64,000 bases of DNA, taken from the NCBI GenBank assembly GCA_047777415.1, contig JBKEEO010000002.1, forward strand, positions 124,001-188,000, in the 5' to 3' direction. This DNA is from Caproicibacter sp047777415. GTDB taxonomy: Bacteria > Bacillota > Clostridia > Oscillospirales > Acutalibacteraceae. The translations under genes and the position numbers were made by a program. This document shows positions 37,279 through 45,450 of the stretch, one piece after another. Within the stretch, counting starts at the first letter, position 1, and the number at the start of each line of letters is the position of its first letter. The notes under the pieces were generated by a model, which saw only the letters and a program-made list of their open reading frames with translations, had not been told where the DNA came from and searched no databases.

Positions 37279-38610
37279 TAGAGTACAATAAAGTTCGCAA
37301 TTTCATAAAGGCATAGAAAAGTCATTGGGACTCCGATAAAATGAATGGTGATAAGACATTCAAAGAAGGAGAGATACCCAATGACTCAAAAAAAGAATAC
37401 CACAGATTTGACAGAATTGCTACTAAAATGTATGGCGCAGCCGGATCCAATGCTGTCAATGCTGGAATGGCTGTGTACCCGTCTAATGGAAGCAGAGGTC
37501 TCCGGTATTATTGGCGCAGAAAAGAATGCACACAATCCGTCCCGCCGTGATTACCGCTGCGGCTATCGGCCACGTCGATTGGATACTCGTATGGGGACGA
37601 TGTATCTGATGGTACCAAAACTCCGAAATCAGGGCTATATCCCGTTTTTCGTAACAGAACGCAAGCGCAGTGAAGCAGCGCTGATTCAAGTGGTCCAAGA
37701 AGCGTTTGTGCAGGGTGTATCTACGCGAAAGATGGAGAAACTAGCTCGCAGTCTTGGAATTGAGAATCTTTCCCGCAGTCAAGTCAGTGAAATGACGAAA
37801 GGCCTTAACGAGCAGGTGCAGTACTTCCGCAGCCGGCCTCTGACGGGTCGCTATCCTGTCATTTGGACAGATGCACTGTATGAAAAAATTCGTATGGATG
37901 GCCGGGTCGTCAGCATGGCTGTGATGGTAGTTTGCGGCGTCAATGAACAGGGGCATAGGGATATCCTCGCCGTGGAGCCAATGCTCGATGAATCCAAAGA
38001 AAGTTATTCTCAATTGTTTCAAAGTCTTCTCGATCGTGGTCTGAAAATACCGCTCCTGGTGATTTCAGACGCAAATAAAGGGCTGATTGCAGCCATCCGT
38101 GAGAGTTTTCCGGGAGCCTCTTGGCAACGGTGCAAAGTCCATTTTATGCGAAATATTTTGGCTCATGTACCCCAGAAGGAAAAAGAATCCTTTGCGGCTC
38201 AGTTAAAAGAAATTTGGTTAGCACCTTCCGCTAAAATAGCTAGACAACGCGCAGAGCAAATATCAGAACAGTATGGAAAACGCTTTCCAAAAGCAATTGA
38301 GCTTCTGCAAGATGGGCTGGAAGATTCTCTAGCTTTCTACGCCTTTCCGGAACTCGACGCCCGCAAAATTTCCTCGACCAATATGTTGGAACGACTGAAC
38401 AAGGAAATCCGCCGCAGAACCAGTGTAGTCGGAATATTTCCTAATCCGGATTCCTACCTACGGCTGGTAACAACATGTCTGATGGAATATGCGGAAGACT
38501 GGTCTGTTTCCAGAGCATACTTAAACCCGAAATCCATTCTTTCACTGTTAAACGTAGCCTAATTCATTTTTCGGAGTCCCGAAATTGCGAACTTCCCTTG
38601 ACACTAGCTA
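37279..38610 (+). mobile_element. IS256-family insertion sequence at the prophage edge
   Basis: The ends share GTTCGCAATTTC as inverted repeat (37293-37304 and 38581-38592), beginning with TAG outside, and a second inner inverted pair GGGACTCCGA. The flanks carry an imperfect direct repeat, CTAACTTGCGATA left and CTAACTTCCGATA right, which may be a diverged target duplication. Outer limits are approximate to within a few bases. The stretch 37148-37278 before it holds no gene I can see. Confidence 0.75.
37381..38562 (+). CDS. IS256-family transposase
   Basis: A 393-residue mutator-type transposase. The DDE set is recognisable: YPVIWTDALYEKIR (first Asp), LVISDANKGLIAAI (second Asp) and TNMLERLNKEIRRRT (Glu with the family K/R signature), with the C-x2-H pattern in WQRCKVHFMRNIL. 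ATG 37381 follows AAGGAG. It is intact and normal in length, so the element may be active. Base composition is AT-richer than the prophage, like the adjoining chromosome. Confidence 0.93.
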   Translation: MTQKKNTTDLTELLLKCMAQPDPMLSMLEWLCTRLMEAEVSGIIGAEKNAHNPSRRDYRCGYRPRRLDTRMGTMYLMVPKLRNQGYIPFFVTERKRSEAALIQVVQEAFVQGVSTRKMEKLARSLGIENLSRSQVSEMTKGLNEQVQYFRSRPLTGRYPVIWTDALYEKIRMDGRVVSMAVMVVCGVNEQGHRDILAVEPMLDESKESYSQLFQSLLDRGLKIPLLVISDANKGLIAAIRESFPGASWQRCKVHFMRNILAHVPQKEKESFAAQLKEIWLAPSAKIARQRAEQISEQYGKRFPKAIELLQDGLEDSLAFYAFPELDARKISSTNMLERLNKEIRRRTSVVGIFPNPDSYLRLVTTCLMEYAEDWSVSRAYLNPKSILSLLNVA

Positions 38611-38648
38611 ACTTCCGATAAAATTCAAAGACTTAAATATTTAAGAAG

Positions 38649-38685
38649 CAGATGGCTCCTCATCGGAAAAGAGAGGAGCCATCTG
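38649..38685 (-). terminator. Hairpin terminator of the hcp operon
   Basis: A perfect 13-bp stem, CAGATGGCTCCTC (38649-38661) with GAGGAGCCATCTG (38673-38685), lies 23 bp beyond the hcp stop. The trailing T-tract on the minus strand is only moderate (CTTCTTAAATATTT). Confidence 0.7.
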
Positions 38686-38707
38686 TTCCTTAAAGCTAAT
38701 TATTCGC

Positions 38708-40348
38708 TCAATACTCCGCGCCAAAGAACAGCTTCATATCATCTTCCACGGTGCCAATTCCCGCAATACCGAAGTTCTCAACCAGAACCTTCGCCACATT
38801 AGGACTTAAGAATGCCGGAAGGGTGGGGCCGAGATGGATATTCTTCACGCCAAGATACAGAAGCGCCAGCAGGACGATGACTGCCTTCTGCTCATACCAT
38901 GCGATATTGTAGACGATGGGCAGGTCGTTGATATCGTCAAGGCCGAAAACTTCCTTAAGCTTCAATGCGATAACGGCCAGAGAATACGAGTCGTTGCACT
39001 GCCCAGCGTCCAGGACACGGGGAATGCCATTGATGTCGCCCAAAGGCAGCTTGTTATACTTATATTTCGCGCACCCGGCTGTCAGGATCACGGCATCCTT
39101 CGGCAGCGCCTTGGCAAATTCGGTATAGTATTCCCGGCTCTTGGCACGGCCATCACAGCCCGCCATCACAACGAACTTTTTGATTGCGCCGCTTTTTACC
39201 GCCTCAACGACCTGATCCGCCAGAGCCAAGACCTGAGCGTGTGCAAATCCGCCAATGAGTTCTCCTGTTTCAATTTCAGTAGGTGCAGTGCATCTTTTTG
39301 CATGTTCAATGATAGCGGAAAAATCCTTCTGCTCCCCGATTTCTCCCGGGATATGGGTACAGCCCGGATACCCAGCCGCGCCGGTGGTATAGAGTCTGTC
39401 CTTGTAACTGTCCTTGGGCGGCACGATGCAGTTGGTCGTCATCAGGATGGGGCCGTTGAAGGATTCAAATTCCTCCTTCTGCTTCCACCACGCATTGCCG
39501 TAGTTGCCGATAAAGTTGGGATATTTTTTGAATGCCGGGTAATAGTGGGCGGGGAGCATCTCGGAATGGGTATAAACATCCACGCCGGTTCCCTGTGTCT
39601 GCTCCAGCAGCATTTCCAGATCCCGCAGGTCGTGACCGGAAACCAGAATACCGGGATTTTTCCCTACGCCAATGTTCACCTTTGTGATTTCGGGATTTCC
39701 ATAGGCTTCCGTGTTGGCCTTGTCCAGCAGAGCCATGCCGGAAACGCCGTGCTTTCCGGTTTCCATCGTCAGGGCGATCAGATCCTCCACGCTAAGGTTG
39801 TCGTCCAGCGTAGCCGCCAGAGCCCGCTGAAGGAAGGCGTCCACCTCACTGTCATCCTTGAGCAGCGCATTTGCGTGCTTCGAGTAGGCGGACAGGCCCT
39901 TCAAACCGTAGGTAATCAGCTCCCGCAGAGAGCGGATATCCTCGTCTTTGGTGGAGAGTACGCCGACTGTTTGCGCCTTTTCCTCCCAGTCGCCGGAGCC
40001 ATCCCATTTTGCGGCTTCGGGCAGGGCGGAAGGATCTGCGACCTGCGCCAGCAGGGCTTCCTTTTCCGTCAGCGTGGCGCGGATTCTCGCCTCAATACTC
40101 TCTTTGTCAAAATTCGCGTTGGTGATAGTGGTAAACAGGTTTAGGGTGACCAGATGGTTGATTTCCGCAGATACCTGTTTGCCTTCCTGACGCAGTACAG
40201 TGGTTACAGCCGAGATCCCCTTTGTGACATAAACCAGCAGATCCTGCATGGCCGCCACATCGGGCTTCTTCCCACACACGCCGGACATGGTGCAGCCCTT
40301 GCACCCGGCAGTTTCCTGACACTGATAGCAAAACATTTTTTGTTCCAT
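38708..40348 (-). CDS. hcp: Hydroxylamine reductase / hybrid cluster protein
   Basis: A 546-residue Hcp, an iron-sulfur enzyme with a 4Fe-4S cubane and a hybrid 4Fe-2S-2O cluster; it reduces nitric oxide or hydroxylamine in the cytoplasm of anaerobes. The N-terminal cluster motif C-x2-C-x8-C-x5-C is visible in CYQCQETAGCKGCTMSGVC, the strict-anaerobe type. Hybrid-cluster ligands include GHDLRDLE, TNCIVPP, GYPGCTHI and AGCAKYKYN. It is last in an operon with an iron-sulfur protein, a cupin and a TIGR04076 protein, driven from the Crp/Fnr-controlled region at 41.85 kb. Confidence 0.95.
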   Translation of the reverse strand: MEQKMFCYQCQETAGCKGCTMSGVCGKKPDVAAMQDLLVYVTKGISAVTTVLRQEGKQVSAEINHLVTLNLFTTITNANFDKESIEARIRATLTEKEALLAQVADPSALPEAAKWDGSGDWEEKAQTVGVLSTKDEDIRSLRELITYGLKGLSAYSKHANALLKDDSEVDAFLQRALAATLDDNLSVEDLIALTMETGKHGVSGMALLDKANTEAYGNPEITKVNIGVGKNPGILVSGHDLRDLEMLLEQTQGTGVDVYTHSEMLPAHYYPAFKKYPNFIGNYGNAWWKQKEEFESFNGPILMTTNCIVPPKDSYKDRLYTTGAAGYPGCTHIPGEIGEQKDFSAIIEHAKRCTAPTEIETGELIGGFAHAQVLALADQVVEAVKSGAIKKFVVMAGCDGRAKSREYYTEFAKALPKDAVILTAGCAKYKYNKLPLGDINGIPRVLDAGQCNDSYSLAVIALKLKEVFGLDDINDLPIVYNIAWYEQKAVIVLLALLYLGVKNIHLGPTLPAFLSPNVAKVLVENFGIAGIGTVEDDMKLFFGAEY

Positions 40349-40404
40349 ATTTATTTACCTCCATAATGAAAATTATAATGTTATTTGAGAAATGAGGACT
40401 TGTT

Positions 40405-40671
40405 TTATTTTGTTTTATCCTCAATTTCAATCTTAAAAACATTGATTACATCTACATCCGGGCAGCAAAAGACAGCAGAGCCATCCGGTTGGCCCGGCAA
40501 CTTACCCCCATAGCGCAGAATGTCTATATAAGGAAATGCGACATGCATCGCCATGGGGCATAGATTTCCTCTTTCCGTATCAAAGTCAAATGTGTCGCCG
40601 ATTTGATGACCGCGATGGCAACCCATGTGACCTTTTTGCTCAATCAGACTAATTTTTATTTTTGGTTTCAT
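40405..40671 (-). CDS. TIGR04076-type small protein
   Basis: An 88-residue protein resembling the TIGR04076 group of small cysteine-containing proteins in anaerobes: KIKISLIEQKGHMGCHRGHQ, then GDTFDFDT and LCPMAMHVAFPYIDILRYGG, with a late CCPD. Conserved Cys and His could bind metal or a cluster. ATG 40671 is preferred over the upstream TTG because a weak AGGGA lies ahead of it. It is third in the hcp operon, 56 bp before hcp. A redox accessory role is inferred from the operon only. Confidence 0.7.
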   Translation of the reverse strand: MKPKIKISLIEQKGHMGCHRGHQIGDTFDFDTERGNLCPMAMHVAFPYIDILRYGGKLPGQPDGSAVFCCPDVDVINVFKIEIEDKTK

Positions 40672-40700
40672 CACCAAATCCCTACACTTTCATTTCTTGC

Positions 40701-41033
40701 TTAAAATACAACGACCAAAAGCATCTTGAACGCTTCCTGTCCATATACCGCATGAGGGTGCCCGGCTGGCATGACGATGGATTCCCCTTCATGCAGCAAA
40801 TATTCTGTGCCGTCAATGGTGATTTTTCCAACGCCGTCCAGACAGGTTACGAAGGCATCGCCTCCTGATTCATGGGTGCTGATCTCCTCACCTTTTGCGA
40901 AGGAGAACAGGGTGATGCTTACCGCCGGGTTTTGCGCCAGCGTCTTGCTGACAACCTGCCCCTCCTGATAGGAGATTTGCTCTTTCAGCGTCAAAACCTC
41001 GGCTTGCGCAATATTTTTCATTTTTTTGCTCAT
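40701..41033 (-). CDS. Cupin-domain protein
   Basis: A 110-residue single-domain cupin. Motif 1 is represented by SFAKGEEISTHESGGDAFV (His and Glu ligands partly kept) and motif 2 by GESIVMPAGHPHAVYG with two His. Such proteins bind a metal and often sense or detoxify small molecules. AGGAGGGA precedes the ATG. In Clostridia this cupin commonly accompanies hcp and a ferredoxin-like protein, which suggests nitrosative-stress function; the substrate is unknown. Confidence 0.85.
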   Translation of the reverse strand: MSKKMKNIAQAEVLTLKEQISYQEGQVVSKTLAQNPAVSITLFSFAKGEEISTHESGGDAFVTCLDGVGKITIDGTEYLLHEGESIVMPAGHPHAVYGQEAFKMLLVVVF

Positions 41034-41108
41034 AATGGTTCCCTCCTGTATTGTAGTCTGGATTTTGCTGTCGGAGCTATTCCTCGAACAGAAGCCCCGA
41101 ATCAGCAG

Positions 41109-41822
41109 TTATTCCAAAATCTTTCCATCAATCGAGATGGTGACCACCTGCCAGGGAATGAATTTTCCACTTGCCTGCAATGCTTTTTTAGCGGCTGATT
41201 CCAGTCCGCCGCAGCAGGGGACTTCCATCCGCACAATGGTCACACTCTGGATATTGTTGTTTTGAATAATCTGTGTCAGCTTTTCGCTGTAATCCACGCT
41301 GTCCAGCTTAGGACAGCCGATCAGCGTGATCTTCCCGCGCATAAAATCTTCGTGCATTCTGGCATAGGCGTATGCGCTGCAATCCGCCGCAATCAGCAGC
41401 TTGGCTCCGTCAAAATAGGGGGCATTGACGGGAACCAGCTTGATTTGGCAGGGCCACTGCCCCAGCTGCGATTCAGCCCCCGCCGGTGCAGAAGGGGCAG
41501 ATTCCTGTGAGTGCTGGATTCTCTGCATCCGGCTGCCGGGACAGCCACCATGAGCGCCGGCAGAGAGAGATTTCTGTCCATTCTTTTTTCTCATATTTTC
41601 CTGTACAGCCTTTTCATCATAAGCAGCGGCTTCCCGTTCCACAAAGGAAATGGCGCCGGTCGGGCAGGTGGGTAGACAGTCACCCAAGCCGTCGCAATAA
41701 TCGTCCCGCAGGAGCTTTGCCTTCCCGTTTACCATGCCGATCGCACCTTCATGGCAGGCTTCGGCGCAGGCTCCGCAGCCATTGCACTTTTCTTCTTCTA
41801 TCTGGATAATCTTCCGAATCAT
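41109..41822 (-). CDS. 4Fe-4S ferredoxin-type iron-sulfur protein
   Basis: A 237-residue protein, first gene of the hcp operon. The N-terminus is a 2x[4Fe-4S] ferredoxin domain: CNGCGACAEACHEGAIG and CDGLGDCLPTCPTGAI. A linker with GGCPGSRMQ follows. The C-terminal half (LIAADCSAYAYARMHEDFM, LIGCPKLDS, VRMEVPCCGGLE) has paired cysteines like relatives that pass electrons to Hcp. It probably supplies electrons for NO or hydroxylamine reduction. Its promoter lies under the palindrome shared with the divergent regulator. Confidence 0.9.
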   Translation of the reverse strand: MIRKIIQIEEEKCNGCGACAEACHEGAIGMVNGKAKLLRDDYCDGLGDCLPTCPTGAISFVEREAAAYDEKAVQENMRKKNGQKSLSAGAHGGCPGSRMQRIQHSQESAPSAPAGAESQLGQWPCQIKLVPVNAPYFDGAKLLIAADCSAYAYARMHEDFMRGKITLIGCPKLDSVDYSEKLTQIIQNNNIQSVTIVRMEVPCCGGLESAAKKALQASGKFIPWQVVTISIDGKILE

Positions 41823-41841
41823 GTTCGCTTCATCCTTTCTC

Positions 41842-41900
41842 TTGCGTTTCTGGACTCAGTATACTATAATGAAAAATGAAAGTCTGTTGTTATAACAACA
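41842..41900. promoter_or_regulatory. Divergent promoters and palindromic Crp/Fnr-type operator
   Basis: On the + strand TTGCGT (41842-41847), 17 bp and TATAAT (41865-41870) make a strong promoter for the regulator. On the - strand TATACT (41863-41858) is a -10 with no -35. The perfect 16-bp palindrome TGTTGTTATAACAACA (41885-41900) is centred about 41.5 bp upstream of the predicted - strand start, the class II activator position, and about 16 bp downstream of the + strand start, where binding would repress. Confidence 0.75.
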
Positions 41901-41914
41901 ATGGGTGAAAAAAT

Positions 41915-42562
41915 ATGAATTTAATCAATTCGCAACTTTTTCGAGGGTTGGACGAAGCGGAGATCACATCTCTTTTGGGCTGCCTGAATGCTGTAGAGCG
42001 CAGCTTTCAAAAAGGAGAGGTGATCCTTTCAGAGGGAAGCATCACAGAAAATATTGGAATCGTACTGTCCGGCATGGCGGTGATCTCCTGCAATGATATT
42101 TGGGGCAATACCAGTATTTTGGGGAATGTTGCACCCGGTTCCGTATTCGCTGAGGTATATGCCTGCATTCCAGAGCAACCAATGCTGGTGACCGTATCTG
42201 CCGTTGAGGATACATCTGTACTGTTTATGAATGTGGGCCGCGTCCTTGCTACTTGTACCAATGCCTGTCCATTTCACACAAGACTTGTCCGAAATCTGCT
42301 GACCGTCTGCGCTCACAAAAGCCTTCAGCTTTCCCAAAGAATCCAGCATACCAGCTCAAAATTCATTCGGGGTCGGTTGATGTCTTATTTTTCGGAATGT
42401 GCCAAACGCGCCGGGAGCAATTCCTTCTTAATTCCTTACAACCGCCAGCAGTTGGCGGACTATCTGAATGTTGATCGCAGTACTATGTGCAATGAGCTGT
42501 CCAAAATGCAGAAGGACGGTATCATCGAATATGAGCGAAATCGCATTTTGCTCAAAGCGTAG
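41915..42562 (+). CDS. Crp/Fnr-family regulator, HcpR-like
   Basis: A 215-residue regulator with an N-terminal cyclic-nucleotide-binding-type beta-barrel (FQKGEVILSEGSITENIGIV, GSVFAEVYAC), a dimer helix with Cys-rich ATCTNACPFH, and a C-terminal winged helix (YNRQQLADYLNVDRSTMCNE then LSKMQKDGIIEYERN). It is divergent from the ferredoxin-cupin-hcp operon and lies next to a palindromic site. HcpR proteins sense nitrosative stress and activate hcp in many anaerobes; this is the likely role, though no haem or cluster ligand can be assigned with certainty. Confidence 0.85.
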   Translation: MNLINSQLFRGLDEAEITSLLGCLNAVERSFQKGEVILSEGSITENIGIVLSGMAVISCNDIWGNTSILGNVAPGSVFAEVYACIPEQPMLVTVSAVEDTSVLFMNVGRVLATCTNACPFHTRLVRNLLTVCAHKSLQLSQRIQHTSSKFIRGRLMSYFSECAKRAGSNSFLIPYNRQQLADYLNVDRSTMCNELSKMQKDGIIEYERNRILLKA

Positions 42563-42884
42563 AAAGAAATATCTGTGCCATACTGCGTTGAAGTATCTTT
42601 ACCGATGGTAGGCGTAGATACATGCCTAATTTATGTAAGCAATAAAAGGGGCGACTTGACTTTCGAATATCTCATTAATTTTATTAAAAGTTATCATCTG
42701 CATTTCTGCACCGGTTCACTATCGTTAAAGGGGTGGCGTGTTCATCGTTAAGGGGGTATCCGGTGCATCGTTACATTGTATCAATTTCGGTATGGCAACG
42801 GAAGTAACCTATCAGTCAGATGGTGAAACTTTATCTTCCGTGACCATTCTCAGCATCGGTGCTCCAAACAACTAAATCCGCATC
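42563..42884. other. Gene-free stretch with short direct repeats
   Basis: No convincing gene. ATCGTTAAAGGGGT and ATCGTTAAGGGGGT occur about 22 bp apart near 42723-42765, followed by ATCGTTACATTGT and flanked by GCACCGG and CCGGTGC, which resembles the end region of an IS21-type element. After it an open stretch reading ATEVTYQSDGETLSSVTI ends at a TAA near 42874. It may be a gene remnant but has no start signal. Confidence 0.35.
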
Positions 42885-42913
42885 TTGCACATGGTGAATA
42901 TTCGGGGTACAAT
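42885..42913 (+). promoter_or_regulatory. Vegetative promoter of a small membrane protein
   Basis: TTGCAC (42885-42890), a 17-bp spacer and TACAAT (42908-42913) match sigma-A consensus well. The predicted start near 42920 leaves a leader of only about 15 bases, containing AAGAGGTG, before the small gene. Confidence 0.7.
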
Positions 42914-42934
42914 GATATACAAGAGGTGATTGCA

Positions 42935-43042
42935 TTGACGAAAGGACTTCACATCGCCGGACTGATTGTTGGTATTGTTGTTACCATGTGCGGAATAGGA
43001 ACCATCGTGCTAAACGCAGTAGGGCTTTACAAAAAGAACTAA
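42935..43042 (+). CDS. Small hydrophobic membrane protein (35 residues)
   Basis: A very small gene with full expression signals: promoter at 42885-42913, AAGAGGTG six bases before TTG 42935, and a terminator hairpin directly downstream. The product has a short polar start (TKGLHIAG), one clear membrane helix (LIVGIVVTMCGIGTIVLNA) and a basic end VGLYKKN, so N-out/C-in is likely. GTG at 42926 in the same frame is an alternative start. No homologue is recognised. It may be a regulator of a membrane complex or a toxin-like peptide; both are guesses. Confidence 0.65.
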   Translation: MTKGLHIAGLIVGIVVTMCGIGTIVLNAVGLYKKN

Positions 43043-43054
43043 ATATGAAAAAAC

Positions 43055-43093
43055 AGCACACGGCCTTTTCCTAATCGGATAGGGTCGTGTGCT
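43055..43093 (+). terminator. Terminator after the small membrane protein gene
   Basis: AGCACACG (43055-43062) pairs with CGTGTGCT (43086-43093), extended inward by GCC/GGT pairs, with ATTTTAT following. It lies 12 bp beyond the stop codon. The following 100 bp to 43200 are AT-rich with no gene seen. Confidence 0.7.
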
Positions 43094-43202
43094 ATTTTAT
43101 GCTTTCATCATAATGAATTTTGGAATAATTGATTTACAAAGTGTATAATTAATTTGCAAAACAACATTATGTATTTAAAATAACTCCGATATAGAGCTTT
43201 TT

Positions 43203-44243
43203 TTATGTTCCTACGGTGCCGTTTTCTACTGCGGCCGCAAGCGAATGGCTGTAATCTTCGTTCCAGCGCGCCGCAAGTTCCTCGTTGTTTCGGCGGTCAG
43301 GAAGGGTAAAATTTTGTTTTAAATAAGCACCGAAATAGAAGCTTGTTTTATAGGCTCCCCATACGTTGAGATGTCCGGCGTTGTTCATATCCTGTGCAAA
43401 GTCAAGTCCGATTTCATCCATGCGGTCGCACAAATCCAGAAACGGAACATTTTCCTGCCGGCACAGGTCGGAGACCGTATTAAACAGGGCTTCGCAGTCA
43501 TTGACCCATCCTGCTGTTTGATTCGATTCGGTGTAGTCACACGGCATGTTTACAAAGACCAGTTGAAACCCTTTTTCTTTGGAAAGCTCAATGAACTGAT
43601 AAAAATAGTAAAGACCTTTCTCCGGAATTTCATACTTATTTTCGGTATCAGCATAGGATACATCCGCTTTTCCGTATCGTTGCGTACCGGCACTAAATCC
43701 TTTTAAGTAATATACGGAAGAACTGTTATATGAAAAATCGGCAGCAGTTAGGGAAGACCAGCGGAAATGATATTTCAATATCGGGAGTAAATAGGGAATC
43801 CACTCTTCAGGCGGGGTGCAGTGCTGGATGGCCTGCACTTTATTCATTGAAAATTTTATGTTATCAAGAGCGTTGCTGATAAACCCTGTATCCCCGTAAG
43901 GTGTTTCCATGCCCAAATAAAAAAGGTCTACCACAACTACGGAGGGTGTATGTTTTTTTAGAACTTCTTTCAAAAGATAATACGTTACGTCGAGCGGCTG
44001 CCCGCCGGTAGCATAGTTAAAACTTGTGATACCATACTTGTTCCATAGGACATTCGGGTCAATTCCGCCGTTCATATGGCTCGAACCCATCAAAACAACA
44101 TCGTAAGGATCTTTTGAGTTGTATAATCCTTCCAGGAGTTTTCCGCGGTGGTCAATTTTGTAAATAAATATGTTGGACAAGGAGGCCAAAATCAGTGCAA
44201 GAATGGTGAGAAATAAAAATCCTTTAAATATCAGTTTTTTCAC
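43203..44243 (-). CDS. Membrane-anchored SGNH/DltD-like protein
   Basis: A 346-residue protein with an N-terminal signal anchor (LIFKGFLFLTILALILASLS) and an SGNH-hydrolase-like outside domain: DVVLMGSSHMNGGIDP holds the block I Ser, VVVDLFYLGM and VFVNMPCD are internal strands, and a late NAGHLNVWGAY has the Asn/His end. It lies 12 bp downstream of an MBOAT acyltransferase gene, and the pair matches AlgJ/DltD-type O-acetylation systems for surface polysaccharides. Since the MBOAT gene is now broken, this protein may have lost its partner. Confidence 0.8.
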   Translation of the reverse strand: MKKLIFKGFLFLTILALILASLSNIFIYKIDHRGKLLEGLYNSKDPYDVVLMGSSHMNGGIDPNVLWNKYGITSFNYATGGQPLDVTYYLLKEVLKKHTPSVVVVDLFYLGMETPYGDTGFISNALDNIKFSMNKVQAIQHCTPPEEWIPYLLPILKYHFRWSSLTAADFSYNSSSVYYLKGFSAGTQRYGKADVSYADTENKYEIPEKGLYYFYQFIELSKEKGFQLVFVNMPCDYTESNQTAGWVNDCEALFNTVSDLCRQENVPFLDLCDRMDEIGLDFAQDMNNAGHLNVWGAYKTSFYFGAYLKQNFTLPDRRNNEELAARWNEDYSHSLAAAVENGTVGT

Positions 44244-44255
44244 AGTTGATTCCCT

Positions 44256-45450
44256 CTAAAATTGGAAATAAATAAATTGCTGGGCAGTATATTGCGATCC
44301 GTAAACTCCAAATATTAGAATGACCAGAGTCGCTGAAAGATAAACAGCCCAGCGAATGAATAGGCTCTGCTTGAGCAGCAGCGTGCACATGTCAAATTTA
44401 CGGCTTAAGATATCTGCCGACAGAATCATGGCAATGCCGAGAACTGCTGCATAAAATTCGGGCGCTGTCAGCCCTAGTTGGAAAAGACCACCGTCAGCCA
44501 GGTTCGCGGGCCGGAACAAGCTGCCAATTAAAAGGAAAGCGTCCGGCAGAGTTTTTGCGCGGAAAAATATCCATGCAAAATCGACCAAAAGAAAGGTGAA
44601 AATAGCTTTCACGAAACGAATTGCACGGGAATCAGGATTGATTTTCAGAAGTTGTATTGCTTTTTGACGCGTCGGTTTGAGCAGTAAACCAAAAATTTGG
44701 TACAGTCCGTGCAGAATTCCCCAGATGACGAAGGTGAAAGAAGCACCGTGCCACAGACCGCAGACGGCAAATACGATAAAAAGATTCATGCAGTGCCGAG
44801 CGGTGGAGCAGCGGTTTCCTCCGAGCGGGATGTATAGATAATCGCGGAACCAAGCGCCAAGCGTAATATGCCATCGGCGCCAGAATTCCTTAATGGAAAG
44901 GGAGAAGTAGGGCTTATTGAAATTGGTGGAAAGAGAAAATCCCAGCACCTCAGCGGCGCCAATTGCAATATTGGAATATCCTGCAAAGTCACAGTAAATT
45001 TGAAACGCGAAGAAAATGCTTGCAACAGCTACCTCTATGCCGGCATATTTTGACGGATTGCTGTAAACGATATTGACCAGCTGCCCCAATCGGTCGGCGA
45101 CAAATACTTTTTGGAAAAAGCCCCACAGCATTAAAAGGAGGCCACGCCTTGCCCTATCGTAATCAAAATCATGCTGTAGGCTGAACTGAGGAAGCAAGTT
45201 TTTGGATTTTTCAATCGGTCCTGCCACAAGCTGTGGAAAAAATGATACAAACAGCGCGTATTTTCCGAAATGCCGCTCCGGTTTCAAATCGCCCCGATAA
45301 ACATCCACGGTGTAGCTGAGTGCTTGAAACGTGTAAAAGGATATGCCAACGGGAAGCAACAGACCGGACTCCATACGCCCGACCGACAATCCAAATAAAT
45401 TGGAAATATCGATGTAAATCTCATCTAAAAAATCCAAATATTTAAAAATA
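44256..45450 (-). pseudogene. MBOAT O-acyltransferase, C-terminal fragment split by IS30
   Basis: The larger part of a membrane-bound O-acyltransferase. It contains PVGISFYTFQALSYTVDVYR, the catalytic region FWRRWHITLGAWFRDYLYIP and the invariant His in FAVCGLWHGASFTFVIWG, plus several membrane helices. The reading frame continues exactly into IFKYLDFLDEIYID at the edge of the IS30 element. The missing N-terminal helices are encoded beyond the element at 46659-46958. As it stands no full protein can be made; an internal start such as ATG at 45437 might give a shortened product. Confidence 0.9.

Noticed and set aside
37281..38606. Clean 8-9 bp target duplication for the IS256 element
   Set aside because: The flanking repeats differ at one base and are offset from the best terminal repeat alignment, so I report only an imperfect repeat.
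43371..43706. A 111-codon + strand frame inside the SGNH gene
   Set aside because: It is antisense to a well-supported secreted protein and lacks a start signal.
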